From: a bacterium
GTDB lineage: Bacteria > JAMCPX01
NCBI GenBank assembly: GCA_021787655.1
Contig: JAJYLM010000010.1
Span: 1-23,856, forward strand
DNA: 23,856 bases
Direction: 5' to 3'
A model generated the notes under the pieces. That model saw only the letters and a program-made list of their open reading frames with translations, was not told where the DNA came from and did not search any database. The translations under genes and the position numbers were made by a program. Numbering within the stretch: the first letter of the stretch is position 1; each line of letters opens with the position of its first letter. Shown here piece after piece: positions 1 through 8,271 of the stretch.

Positions 1-521
1 GTTCCAAAGATGTCGTCAATGAGGCAGTCAGTCAGATCACCGGTGTCCTGAAGCGGCAGCACAACAACAACGAGGACTTCACCGTCATCACCCAGGACTC
101 GATGCTCTCGACGGTCGATACGATCATGAACATGATGACTGTGGTGCTCGCGGGCATTGCGGCCATATCACTGCTCGTGGGCGGCATCGGCATCATGAAC
201 ATCATGCTCGTGTCCATCAGGGAACGCACCCGGGAGATCGGCATCAGGAAGGCGGTGGGCGCGACCCGGCGTGACATCCTTATCCAGTTCCTCATAGAAT
301 CGGCGACCCTGAGCTCGACCGGCGGTATTATCGGTATCACGATCGGCGTTGCCGGCGGTTTCATCATCCAGTCCCTGATCAGCGGGTTCCACATCAGCAT
401 TACGCCGTGGTCCGTGCTGCTCGCGTTCTTCTTCTCCGCGTTCGTGGGGATCTTCTTCGGGGTGTATCCTGCGTACAAGGCCGCCCAGCTCGACCCCATA
501 GAATCGCTGCGGTACGAGTAG
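1..521 (+). CDS. MacB-type ABC transporter permease, C-terminal fragment (5' end outside window)
   Basis: The reading frame is open from base 3 to the TAG at 519-521, giving about 172 residues of the C-terminal FtsX/MacB permease domain. The protein is an inner-membrane subunit of a tripartite-type ABC exporter or of a lipoprotein/peptide transporter. Visible features: a periplasmic end (TVITQDSML), a first hydrophobic segment followed by the family hallmark GGIGIMNIMLVSI and RERTREIGIRKAVGA (the cytoplasmic coupling region), then two more hydrophobic segments and the closing DPIESLRYE, which is typical of MacB C-termini. The ATPase domain or subunit and the first transmembrane helix must lie to the left of the window. 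A GH5 gene follows after 48 bases with its own possible promoter. The substrate cannot be inferred from this fragment. Confidence 0.9.
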   Translation, partial: SKDVVNEAVSQITGVLKRQHNNNEDFTVITQDSMLSTVDTIMNMMTVVLAGIAAISLLVGGIGIMNIMLVSIRERTREIGIRKAVGATRRDILIQFLIESATLSSTGGIIGITIGVAGGFIIQSLISGFHISITPWSVLLAFFFSAFVGIFFGVYPAYKAAQLDPIESLRYE

Positions 522-531
522 GATCTGCCGT

Positions 532-560
532 TTGACAACATCAGCGGGTTATACTATTGC
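532..560 (+). promoter_or_regulatory. Possible sigma-70 promoter for the GH5 gene
   Basis: A perfect TTGACA (-35, 532-537) is followed after 17 bases by TATTGC (555-560). The -10 match is weak (3 of 6). The site lies between the permease stop (521) and the GH5 start (570). A transcript starting about 7 bases past the -10 would begin almost at the ATG, which argues for caution. Confidence 0.3.
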
Positions 561-569
561 AGGATCATC

Positions 570-2084
570 ATGAGAAACCTTATCTTTCTCTTTCTCCCGG
601 TTCTGCTGCTGGTTTCACTTGCAGGATGCGCGGGCACAAAATCGGCATCCGGACACACGACGGTATGGTCTGACGGAACCTGGCTGCGGGACTCCCAGGG
701 CAGGGTCATCCTCATCCACGGCATCAACGTCAGCCAGAAGACGCCCCCGTACCTGCCGGACTCCCTGCCGGTGACAGGAAAGACGATCACTGCTGCTGCA
801 GCATATTTTGCCAACATCAAACAGGCAGGTTTCGATGCCGTACGGCTCATCATTATCTGGGCAGGCCTCGAACCAGCGCCCGGCACCATCGATCAGCAGT
901 ACCTCGACCAGATCCAGCAGGAGGTGCAGATCTGCAAAAACGACGGGCTGTACGTGCTGCTCGACATGCACCAGGACCTGTACAGCCAATACCTCTGCAA
1001 CGGCGACGGCGCGCCCGAGTGGGCATGCGACCTCACCGGATATTCCGCGTCCCAGTGCACGACCACAAGCTGGGCCATGAATTATATCGTTCCTGCAATC
1101 ACACAGTCCTTCCAGAATTTCTGGGACGATACACCGGGACCGGACGGCACAGGCCTTCAGGAGCACTACGCAGCAGCCTGGCAGCAGGTTGCAGCCCTGT
1201 TCGCCACCAGCACGACAGTGCTCGGGTATGAGATCATGAACGAGCCGTATCCGGGCACGTACAACCTTTTTTCGACTGCCTTTGAAACGCAGGCACTCGT
1301 CCCTTTTTATGAAAAGGTTGCAACCGCGATACGGAAGGCCGATCCCTCCCACGCCATCATGTTCGAGCCTTCGGTCACCCTCGCGAACCTGACGCACAAT
1401 TACAATACCGGTATCAGCGCCACCACCTTTCCGCAGGACTTCAGGAACCTCGTATTTGCACCGCACTACTACCCGCTGACATCCGGCAGCAGCATCAGTA
1501 CGACCGACATAACCTCCCTGCAGACGACGATACCCGAGATCGCCATGGTGGGCGCATCCATGAAAACGCCCTCCATCATCGGCGAGATGGGGCTTGACCA
1601 CAACGAGAGCAACAGCGCAGCATACATGACTGCACTGCTCGGAGAGTTCGACGGCGAACTGAGCAACTGGATGTTCTGGGAGTACAGCGCGGCATTCCTG
1701 GATAACAGCGGTGCAGGCCTCACCCTTCTCGACGCATCCGGAACACCCGTGTTTTCCATCATGGACCTCCTGTCGAGGCCCTATCCGGTGCTGACCGCAG
1801 GCACGCCGGTCAGCATAAGCTATCCCATCACAGCCGATCCGGCGACGTTTTCTTCCACCACCTTTACGTATACCTACAAAGAAGACGGCATCGGGCACGG
1901 CACGACGGAGATCTTTGTCCCGTCACTGCATTTTCCCTCAGGATTCACGGTTTCGACATCCGATGGTTCTGCAGCTTTTGACGCGTCGACAGACATCCTG
2001 AGCTACACGAAGGGGCCGATGTCAGAGCACACCATAACCATTGCTCCGTGCAGCCAGGGACAGACGGGCTGTGTCCTGTTTTGA
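570..2084 (+). CDS. GH5-family glycoside hydrolase lipoprotein, endoglycoceramidase-like
   Basis: A 504-residue secreted enzyme. The N-terminus is a lipoprotein signal: hydrophobic residues 4-18, then lipobox LAGC with Cys20, so it should be lipid-anchored after export. The GH5 barrel follows: HGINVSQKTPPYLPD near the start of the mature enzyme, LLDMHQDLYS and GAPEWAC in the early strands, IMNEPYPG with acid/base Glu225, and IIGEMGLD with nucleophile Glu339. A C-terminal beta-rich domain of about 100 residues (from about residue 400) fits the accessory domain of endoglycoceramidases. The family cleaves the oligosaccharide-ceramide bond of glycosphingolipids or related glycolipids and glycosides; the true substrate here is unknown. 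An AGGA at 561-564 precedes the ATG. The stop overlaps the folK start by one base (TGATG). Confidence 0.88.
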   Translation: MRNLIFLFLPVLLLVSLAGCAGTKSASGHTTVWSDGTWLRDSQGRVILIHGINVSQKTPPYLPDSLPVTGKTITAAAAYFANIKQAGFDAVRLIIIWAGLEPAPGTIDQQYLDQIQQEVQICKNDGLYVLLDMHQDLYSQYLCNGDGAPEWACDLTGYSASQCTTTSWAMNYIVPAITQSFQNFWDDTPGPDGTGLQEHYAAAWQQVAALFATSTTVLGYEIMNEPYPGTYNLFSTAFETQALVPFYEKVATAIRKADPSHAIMFEPSVTLANLTHNYNTGISATTFPQDFRNLVFAPHYYPLTSGSSISTTDITSLQTTIPEIAMVGASMKTPSIIGEMGLDHNESNSAAYMTALLGEFDGELSNWMFWEYSAAFLDNSGAGLTLLDASGTPVFSIMDLLSRPYPVLTAGTPVSISYPITADPATFSSTTFTYTYKEDGIGHGTTEIFVPSLHFPSGFTVSTSDGSAAFDASTDILSYTKGPMSEHTITIAPCSQGQTGCVLF

Positions 2085-2608
2085 TGGGCGAGACGGTTTA
2101 CCTCTTACTGGGCTCTGACACCGGCGACCGGGAAGCATACCTTGTCAAGGCGGTCCGGGACATTGCACACTACCCGGACACCACGCTGCGTCAGTATTCT
2201 TCCCTGTATGAGACAGAACCCGTGGGCATGAAACAGCCCGGCGGCAGCAATTTTTTCAACCTCTGCTGCGCTGTGGAGACCACGCTCGATCCGTTCCGCA
2301 TGCTCGGACGCATCCAGGAGACAGAGCGGTCGCTCGGCAGGTACAGGGCACCGGTCTCCGGGGATAAGCGCCGGTACCGTTCCAGGACCATCGACATCGA
2401 TATCCTGCTGTACGGCGGCCGTATCATTTTTACGAACGAGCTCGTCATACCGCACCCGCTGCTTCACGAACGTCGGTTCGTACTGACCCCGCTCGCGGAA
2501 ATAGCGGCCGCTGTGATCCATCCGCTGTTTCGGTTGACTGTCCGGGAATTAAACGATAGGAATGGAGACGGGCATTTTGTAAAACTCCTGAAGACGATTG
2601 CCGTTTGA
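2084..2608 (+). CDS. folK: 2-amino-4-hydroxy-6-hydroxymethyldihydropteridine pyrophosphokinase
   Basis: A 174-residue cytoplasmic enzyme that transfers pyrophosphate from ATP to 6-hydroxymethyl-7,8-dihydropterin in folate synthesis. HPPK motifs in order: LLLGSDTGDREAYL at the N-terminus (Asp replaces the usual Asn of GSN), FFNLCCAVET, the ERSLGRYR region, the signature SRTIDIDILLYGG with the metal-binding Asp pair, and IPHPLLHERRFVLTPLAEIA. Length is normal for the family. The ATG at 2084 is preferred because it overlaps the upstream stop as TGATG and puts the first strand (ETVYLLLGS) at the N-terminus. An in-frame GTG at 2048 would add 12 residues inside the GH5 gene. Coupling to a glycosidase is probably positional, not functional. 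Confidence 0.93.
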   Translation: MGETVYLLLGSDTGDREAYLVKAVRDIAHYPDTTLRQYSSLYETEPVGMKQPGGSNFFNLCCAVETTLDPFRMLGRIQETERSLGRYRAPVSGDKRRYRSRTIDIDILLYGGRIIFTNELVIPHPLLHERRFVLTPLAEIAAAVIHPLFRLTVRELNDRNGDGHFVKLLKTIAV

Positions 2609-2683
2609 GCATGGTCCGGACGGATACGACAATACAGAGGAACAGGGAGATCGTAGAAAGGAGCCTAAAAAGGAGATCGTTCC

Positions 2684-3094
2684 ATGGCAGTAAAAGAGCT
2701 GAAGGTATTTGATCAAAAGACATACAACATCGTGCGCGCCATAGCAGATACCATCATTCCGCCGGGAGGTGCTTTTGACGTTGACCCGAAGGCCGTGGAT
2801 CCTGTCCTGCTGCTCGACAACTATATCGACAGCCTGAGTACACTGCAGCTGAAAGCGATCCGGGCGATCATCTCCACCATAGAGTATGCACCCATGGTGA
2901 CCCGGCTCAGGAGGTTCACGAAGATGTCACCCGGCCAGCGTCTGAGGTACCTGCAGGGCTGGGAAAACAGCAGGATATTTTCAAAGCGGAATATCTTCCT
3001 GCTCCTCAAGATGCTCATTATGATGTCATATTATTCCGACGACGCAGTCGCCGAGGCAATCCAGTACCATCCGGAATGCCTGATCAAGGACTGA
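2684..3094 (+). CDS. Small subunit of a GMC-type dehydrogenase (gluconate 2-dehydrogenase subunit 3-like)
   Basis: A 136-residue protein with AGGAG at 2671-2675 eight bases before the ATG. The N-terminus (YNIVRAIADTIIPPGGAF) resembles the start of gluconate 2-dehydrogenase subunit 3-type proteins, which act as partners or export escorts for GMC flavoprotein subunits. The rest is helical and basic, with a hydrophobic stretch near residues 105-115 (LLLKMLIMMSYY). I see no twin-arginine signal, unlike many characterised homologues, so export is unclear. It ends four bases before the GMC gene, and this pairing is the main support for the assignment. The similarity is partial; family membership is probable rather than certain. 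Confidence 0.6.
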   Translation: MAVKELKVFDQKTYNIVRAIADTIIPPGGAFDVDPKAVDPVLLLDNYIDSLSTLQLKAIRAIISTIEYAPMVTRLRRFTKMSPGQRLRYLQGWENSRIFSKRNIFLLLKMLIMMSYYSDDAVAEAIQYHPECLIKD

Positions 3095-3098
3095 GACC

Positions 3099-4622
3099 AT
3101 GCTCTTTACCTATAATGACATAACGAGGGACGTTGTCGAAACGCCGGACGTCTGTATCATCGGCTCGGGTGCCGGAGGCGCTGTGATGGCGGATGTCCTG
3201 AGCAGTGCGGGGCTCGATGTCGTCGTGCTCGAGGAGGGCGGCTACTATACAAAAGACCGGTACAGCACATACAAACCCGCTGTTGCCATGAAGATTCTCT
3301 ACCGCGACTATGGAGCGACCGTTGCGTTCGGAAAAAACCCCATCATTCTTCCCCTCGGCAAGGCTGTCGGAGGAACGACGGTCATCAATTCCGGCACCTG
3401 TTTCAGGACGCCGGACAACATCCTCAGAGACTGGGCAGAGCGTTTTGGCGTACAGAATGCCTCACCCAGAGAGATGGAGCCGTTCTTCGAGCAGGTCGAG
3501 AAAAAGATTAACGTCACGCCGGTCAGTCCCGAGGTGCTCGGTAAGAACGGGCTGGTGTTCAAGCGGGGCGCTGATGCGCTCGGCATGAGCAACGGCATGC
3601 TCAGGCACAACATGATCAACTGCCACGGGTGCGGCAGGTGTGCGTTCGGCTGTCCGCACGACGCGAAACAGGCAGTCCACCTGAATTTCATCCCCTCGGC
3701 ACTTGAACACGGCGCGCGGGTTTATGCGAACGCACGCGCCGAAGTCATCACCCTCGAATCCGGCAGGGTCACGAAGATCCAGGGCAGTATCCTCAACGAG
3801 AAGACCGGCAATAAGCTGTACAACCTCAGCATTGCCCCGAAGGTCCTCGTCCTTGCGGCAGGTGCGATCTATTCGCCGTACATCCTCCAAAAGAACGCAA
3901 TCCCGGCGAGTCCGGAACTCGGCAGAAACCTGACCATCCACCCTGCCGTGAGAGTGACCGCCATGTTCGACGAAATCATCCAGGGATACAAGGGGGTGCC
4001 CCAGGGCAGCTATGTCGATGCGTACGCAAGCGAGGGCATCATGCTCGAAGGGATCTTCGTTCCGCCGGAAATCGGCCTTCCCATCCTTGCGCCCATCGGG
4101 CAGGAAAGCAAGGAAGCCGCGCGCAGATACGACCATCTCGCCGCGTACGGCGTCATGGTTTCTGACAAGAACTCCGCCGGCAGAGTCAAGGTTGGTATCG
4201 ACAAGCGGCCGTTCATCACGTATCATTTCGATCCTTATGATTTCAAAAAACTCATCAAGGGTATTGCACTGGCTTCCGAGATATTCTTCGCTGCCGGGGC
4301 AACAACCGTCAATCCCGGCATCTTCGGGATCGGGGAATTTACCGGTCCGGATGACGTTGCACAGCTCTTCACGAAGAAGATCCCCATCACCTCCGTGGAA
4401 ATGATGGCCTTCCATCCCCTGGGCACTGCCCGGATGGGCGAGGCACGCGATCACACGGTGGTGAATTCGTACGGCAAGGTGCACGACATCGGCAACCTGT
4501 TTATCTCGGACGGCAGCATCTTTCCGACCTCCCTCGGTGTGAACCCGCAGGTTACGATCATGTCGTTTGCCCTGCGGAACGCACAGCATATCGTCGACAA
4601 CAAAGGAACGCTGTTCGCGTGA
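3099..4622 (+). CDS. GMC-family FAD-dependent oxidoreductase with a four-Cys cluster motif
   Basis: A 507-residue flavoenzyme of the GMC (glucose-methanol-choline) superfamily, closest in style to long-chain alcohol/sterol oxidases. The N-terminal FAD fold shows CIIGSGAGGAV (about residues 19-29), a Glu-ending second strand (VVVLEEGG) and AVGGTTVINSGTCFRTP. Residues 175-185 read CHGCGRCAFGC followed by Pro: four Cys spaced as in [4Fe-4S] ferredoxins. The C-terminal active-site elements are MMAFHPLGTARMG (His439) and GVNPQVTIMS (Asn482), the expected His/Asn pair. It likely oxidises an alcohol and passes electrons on, but the substrate is not predictable. It follows the small subunit by 4 bases and its stop overlaps the next gene's GTG by 4 bases, so the three are probably co-translated. 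Confidence 0.9.
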   Translation: MLFTYNDITRDVVETPDVCIIGSGAGGAVMADVLSSAGLDVVVLEEGGYYTKDRYSTYKPAVAMKILYRDYGATVAFGKNPIILPLGKAVGGTTVINSGTCFRTPDNILRDWAERFGVQNASPREMEPFFEQVEKKINVTPVSPEVLGKNGLVFKRGADALGMSNGMLRHNMINCHGCGRCAFGCPHDAKQAVHLNFIPSALEHGARVYANARAEVITLESGRVTKIQGSILNEKTGNKLYNLSIAPKVLVLAAGAIYSPYILQKNAIPASPELGRNLTIHPAVRVTAMFDEIIQGYKGVPQGSYVDAYASEGIMLEGIFVPPEIGLPILAPIGQESKEAARRYDHLAAYGVMVSDKNSAGRVKVGIDKRPFITYHFDPYDFKKLIKGIALASEIFFAAGATTVNPGIFGIGEFTGPDDVAQLFTKKIPITSVEMMAFHPLGTARMGEARDHTVVNSYGKVHDIGNLFISDGSIFPTSLGVNPQVTIMSFALRNAQHIVDNKGTLFA

Positions 4623-5575
4623 ACACCCTCCTTGTTACACCCCTGTGCCGAATGCTTGGCATACAGTACCCCGTGCTGCTGGGAGGCATGGTCTACGTAT
4701 CGTACGCACCGCTCGCAGCTGCGGTGTCCGCTGCAGGAGGTCTCGGCGTCCTTGGCGGCGGGTCGTTCCAATCGAAAGACGAACTCCTCCGGGAGATTGA
4801 AAAAACACGGGCACTGACAGAGAAACCATTCGGCCTCAACGTTCCGATGATCTACCCCATTGCAGCGGACATGATACAGGCTGCGATCGAAACAAGGCTC
4901 CCCGTCGTGATTACCTCTGCAGGGAGCCCTGCGAAATATACCGCGGCTCTCCACGACGCCGGCATTCTTGTGGGACACGTCGTCCCCTCGGTCAGGCTTG
5001 CCCGGAAGGCGGACAAGGCTGGTGTCGATTTCATCGTTGCTGAAGGGATCGAGGCCGGAGGGCATGACAGCCCGCTCGGCATTACAACGATGGTACTTAT
5101 CCCCCAGACCGTGGATGCGGTCCGGGTTCCGGTCGTTGCCGCCGGCGGCATAGCCGATCACCGGGGGTTCCTGGCCGCTCGCGCACTCGGTGCGCAGGGC
5201 ATCCAGATGGGAACGCGGTTCGTGGCTGCGGAGGAAACGCCGGTACATCCGTCGTTCAAGAAAGCCATCCTCGACGCAGAGGACGATGCAACGGTCCTGA
5301 CAGGCTTGACCATCGGCAAACCGGTGCGGGTGATCAGGAACAGGCTCGCAGACCAGGTCCTGGAGATGGAAAAGAAGGGCATCACCGAGATGGAGATCCT
5401 GTCGTTTATCGGTCCCGGCAGGAGCAGGGCGGCGTCACTCGACGGCGACGTTGCAGACGGCTCGGTGATGAGCGGCGAAATCGCAGGTATGATAACCTCG
5501 ATACAGCCGGTACGTGCCATCCTGCAGGAGATCGTCGAAGGATCGCAGACGCTCGTCAGGATGCTGGGCAGTTGA
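4619..5575 (+). CDS. Nitronate monooxygenase / FabK-like FMN enzyme
   Basis: A 318-residue TIM-barrel flavoprotein of the 2-nitropropane dioxygenase/nitronate monooxygenase family, which also includes FabK enoyl-ACP reductases. Visible motifs: the N-terminal YPVLLGGMVYVS, AAAVSAAGGLGVLGGGS, FGLNVPM, the FMN-phosphate region EGIEAGGHDS, VPVVAAGGIADHRG, and GAQGIQMGTRFVAAEE. Length is typical. It starts at GTG 4619, overlapping the GMC stop as GTGA, so translation is probably coupled. Family knowledge allows detoxification of alkyl nitronates, enoyl reduction or another flavin-dependent oxidation; the sequence does not decide among them. Co-transcription with an alcohol-oxidising enzyme suggests a shared redox pathway, which is inference. 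fabI at 20280-21056 makes a housekeeping FabK role less necessary. Confidence 0.87.
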   Translation: MNTLLVTPLCRMLGIQYPVLLGGMVYVSYAPLAAAVSAAGGLGVLGGGSFQSKDELLREIEKTRALTEKPFGLNVPMIYPIAADMIQAAIETRLPVVITSAGSPAKYTAALHDAGILVGHVVPSVRLARKADKAGVDFIVAEGIEAGGHDSPLGITTMVLIPQTVDAVRVPVVAAGGIADHRGFLAARALGAQGIQMGTRFVAAEETPVHPSFKKAILDAEDDATVLTGLTIGKPVRVIRNRLADQVLEMEKKGITEMEILSFIGPGRSRAASLDGDVADGSVMSGEIAGMITSIQPVRAILQEIVEGSQTLVRMLGS

Positions 5576-5597
5576 CGGACGGAAACGGGACAGACGC

Positions 5598-5795
5598 ATG
5601 ACCTTCACCGACCAAAAAAGCTGCCTCACCTGCGCATGGAGGGAAACCTGCCAGAAGCGCTTCGCCTCCACGGAGGACCTCGGACTGCGGTGTCCGGAAT
5701 ACACCCTTGATGTGAGACTGAAAAAACAGCACGAACAGGCCGGTCCGGAAGTTACGGGCACGTCCGAGCAAAGGAAAGGCGGGGCACATACGTAG
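5598..5795 (+). CDS. Small four-Cys protein of unknown function
   Basis: I do not recognise this 65-residue protein. It starts 22 bases after the preceding stop with only a weak GGGA upstream. Cys9, Cys12, Cys18 and Cys32 (SCLTCAWRETC ... LRCPEY) form a compact pattern suited to a zinc or iron-sulfur site. The C-terminal third is polar and probably disordered. An upstream in-frame start exists but would run back into the preceding gene, so the ATG at 5598 is preferred. Its position and orientation suggest it is the last gene of the GMC/nitronate-monooxygenase operon. Codon choice resembles its neighbours. Confidence 0.5.
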   Translation: MTFTDQKSCLTCAWRETCQKRFASTEDLGLRCPEYTLDVRLKKQHEQAGPEVTGTSEQRKGGAHT

Positions 5796-5863
5796 GGCGG
5801 ATCTGACGTGAGCACCTTCATTTATTTCTCCTGCTGTCATGCCACGTACCATGCCAAGACATT

Positions 5864-7534
5864 ATGATTGAAACACTTCTTAAGCTTATCAATGATGCTT
5901 CATCCAAGTACGCCGGCCCCGGTGTGTCCCTTCCCCGCGCCGCCGTGACGGTTCCTCCGAACCCTGCACAGGGCGACTTCACGACCGGCATTGCGTTCGG
6001 GCTTGCACCCGTTCTGAAGAAGCCGCCGCTCGAAATTGCCGCGGCGGTTGCAGCAACCCTGCGGGACACAGCGGCGGGTATCGTCGAAACAATCGACGTC
6101 GTGAAACCGGGGCATATCAACTTTTTGCTCAGACAATCGTTCTGGCACGATACCCTGGACTCCATCCTGGAAAAAGGCGCCGGATACGGCAGCAGCGATC
6201 ACGGCGGGGGACACAAGGTCCTCCTGGAATATATCAGCGCAAACCCGACAGGTCCGATCCACGTTGGTCACGGCAGGGGCGCTGTTATCGGTGACGTTCT
6301 GGCGAGGATCCTCGCGTCCCAGGGATACGAGGTCACCCGCGAGTATTATATCAATGACGCCGGAAACCAGGTCCTTTCACTCGGCTATTCCGTGCTCGGC
6401 GATTACTACCGGAGCAGGCATATCGATACCGCGGTGTCACGGCCCGGTGAATACCAGGGTGCGTACATCCATGACATCAGTTCGGCCCTCGAAACTGCGA
6501 TGCCGGCAGCGGACATCAACGAAGAACACATCCGGACCATCACGGAGTTTGCCGTCAGCAGCATTCTGGACGGAATCCGGCAGGTGCTCGGCGGTTTCGA
6601 TATCCTTTTTGACCGCTGGTTCAGCGAAAAACAGCTCTTCGGTGACGGCAGTATCCGCCGGGCCATCAGTGGCCTCGAGGCACGGGGTGCAGTCAAACAG
6701 GAAGACGGGGCTACCTGGTTTTTATCGACCCGGTACGGCGACGAAAAAGACCGGGTCCTCCAGAAACAGACCGGAGAACTCACCTACTTTGCATCGGACA
6801 TTGCGTACCACGTGAACAAGTATGAACGGGGCTATGACCTCCTCATCAACATCTGGGGAGCGGACCATCACGGTTATCTGCCGAGGGTCCGGGCGGCCAT
6901 GCGTGCGCTCGGGTACGACCCCGGCCGCCTCGCGGTGCTGTTCGTCCAGATGGTCAGACTGACGCGGGGCGACAAGCCGGTCGCCATGTCGAAGCGGGCA
7001 GGCGAGTATGTGACCCTGAAGGACCTCGTGGACGAGGCCGGGACCGACGCTGTCCGGTTCTTCTTCCTGCAGCGCAGTCATGAGAGCCAGCTCGTGTTCG
7101 ACATTGAGCTCGCAAAGAAACAGTCCCAGGAGAACCCGGTGTACTATGTCCAGTATGCCCACGCGAGGATCGCGAGCATCTTCGGTTTTGCGGCAGCGCG
7201 CGGCTGGCCGGTGGACGCACTGAAGCACCGGCAGGACTATTCGTTCAGCAGCCAGGAAAAAATGCTGCTGTCACAGTGCCTGCTGTATCCGGGGCTCATC
7301 CGTGACATCGCAGCCAGGCGTGAGCCGCACCGGCTCACCCATTTTCTCGTTGAACTTGTCGGAATACTGCATAAATATTATACTGACACCCGGGTCGTCG
7401 ACAGCGACGCTGATACGGAACAACGGCTTTTGTTGATGAAAACCGTAAAAATTGTTTTAAAAAATGCACTGGATTTACTCGGTATACATGCTCCGGAAAA
7501 GATGGAAAAACTGGAGGAAAACCCTGCACGGTGA
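5864..7534 (+). CDS. argS: Arginyl-tRNA synthetase
   Basis: A 556-residue class I aminoacyl-tRNA synthetase that charges tRNA(Arg) in the cytoplasm. It shows the N-terminal Add-1 domain (residues about 1-115, including VTVPPNPAQGDF and KPGHINFLL), EYISANPTGPIHVGHGRG with the HIGH-type HVGH at 133-136, IWGADHHGYLPR in the Rossmann core, AMSKRAGEYVTL as the KMSKS-like loop (about 374-378), and a helical anticodon-binding domain to the end. Length is standard. The ATG at 5864 lacks a strong Shine-Dalgarno site; no better in-frame start is apparent just upstream. It is followed, 39 bases on, by a SPOR-domain gene, then aspS. Confidence 0.98.
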   Translation: MIETLLKLINDASSKYAGPGVSLPRAAVTVPPNPAQGDFTTGIAFGLAPVLKKPPLEIAAAVAATLRDTAAGIVETIDVVKPGHINFLLRQSFWHDTLDSILEKGAGYGSSDHGGGHKVLLEYISANPTGPIHVGHGRGAVIGDVLARILASQGYEVTREYYINDAGNQVLSLGYSVLGDYYRSRHIDTAVSRPGEYQGAYIHDISSALETAMPAADINEEHIRTITEFAVSSILDGIRQVLGGFDILFDRWFSEKQLFGDGSIRRAISGLEARGAVKQEDGATWFLSTRYGDEKDRVLQKQTGELTYFASDIAYHVNKYERGYDLLINIWGADHHGYLPRVRAAMRALGYDPGRLAVLFVQMVRLTRGDKPVAMSKRAGEYVTLKDLVDEAGTDAVRFFFLQRSHESQLVFDIELAKKQSQENPVYYVQYAHARIASIFGFAAARGWPVDALKHRQDYSFSSQEKMLLSQCLLYPGLIRDIAARREPHRLTHFLVELVGILHKYYTDTRVVDSDADTEQRLLLMKTVKIVLKNALDLLGIHAPEKMEKLEENPAR

Positions 7535-7573
7535 CCGGCACGGCCGCCGGACGGGGACAAAGAGGAGGTTACT

Positions 7574-8260
7574 ATGAGAGATATGGAGAGGATAAAACCA
7601 AAGTATAACGTGACCCTGGACAACAAACAGATCGTCATGCTGATCGTTTCGTCTCTGGTCATACTCGTTCTGGTCTTTATTATAGGTTTTGTACTGGGAA
7701 AGAACGCCGGCAGCAGGGAACAGCAGATCGCAGCAGCAACCCAGGAGGAAGCCATGCCGCAGAATGCTGTTGTTTTCACCCAGCAGACCATGCAGGCGGG
7801 ACAGGGTACGACCCCGACAGCACAGGAGGGCACGCAGGTCACTGCCGGTGCCGTCACACAGACAACAGCAGCAGTGAGCCATACCGAGCTGACCTTCTAT
7901 AAGTCCCTGACGGACCACGGCAAGCGTCCGGAGACCGGGAAGCATGCGGTCAGGAAGACGGAGAAGAAAAAAAGAGAAAAGAAGAAAACCATAAGGGTTG
8001 CCGCGGTCCGTTCCGGGAAGGGAAAATTCAGTATCCAGTGCGGCGCCTTCCGGGAGAGATCGCAGGCAGACCGGCTGAGTTCAGAACTCCGGAAGAAGTA
8101 CCGCCTGGATTCCTGGATCGAGCCGATCAGCGAGAAGAGCGAAAAGATGTACCGGGTGAAAATCGGTCATTTCGAAACACATGAACAGGCGCAGCTCTAC
8201 GAGAAGCGGACCCTGCTGAAAAAGGGCATCCGGAACTGCGTCATAACGGTCGGTCAATAG
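7574..8260 (+). CDS. SPOR-domain inner-membrane protein
   Basis: A 228-residue bitopic membrane protein. A short basic cytoplasmic N-terminus (KPKYN) precedes one transmembrane helix at about residues 20-42. A Gln/Ala/Thr-rich periplasmic linker follows (about 45-115), then a Lys-rich stretch (about 125-148) and a C-terminal SPOR domain (about 149-226: FSIQCGAFRERSQADRL ... MYRVKIGHFETHEQAQLYEK). SPOR domains bind denuded septal peptidoglycan, so it probably localises to the division site. An excellent AGGAGG at 7563-7568 lies 5 bases before the ATG. It sits between argS and aspS, with aspS starting 11 bases after its stop, so the three are likely one transcription unit. Confidence 0.92.
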   Translation: MRDMERIKPKYNVTLDNKQIVMLIVSSLVILVLVFIIGFVLGKNAGSREQQIAAATQEEAMPQNAVVFTQQTMQAGQGTTPTAQEGTQVTAGAVTQTTAAVSHTELTFYKSLTDHGKRPETGKHAVRKTEKKKREKKKTIRVAAVRSGKGKFSIQCGAFRERSQADRLSSELRKKYRLDSWIEPISEKSEKMYRVKIGHFETHEQAQLYEKRTLLKKGIRNCVITVGQ

Positions 8261-8271
8261 AAGGAGAACGC

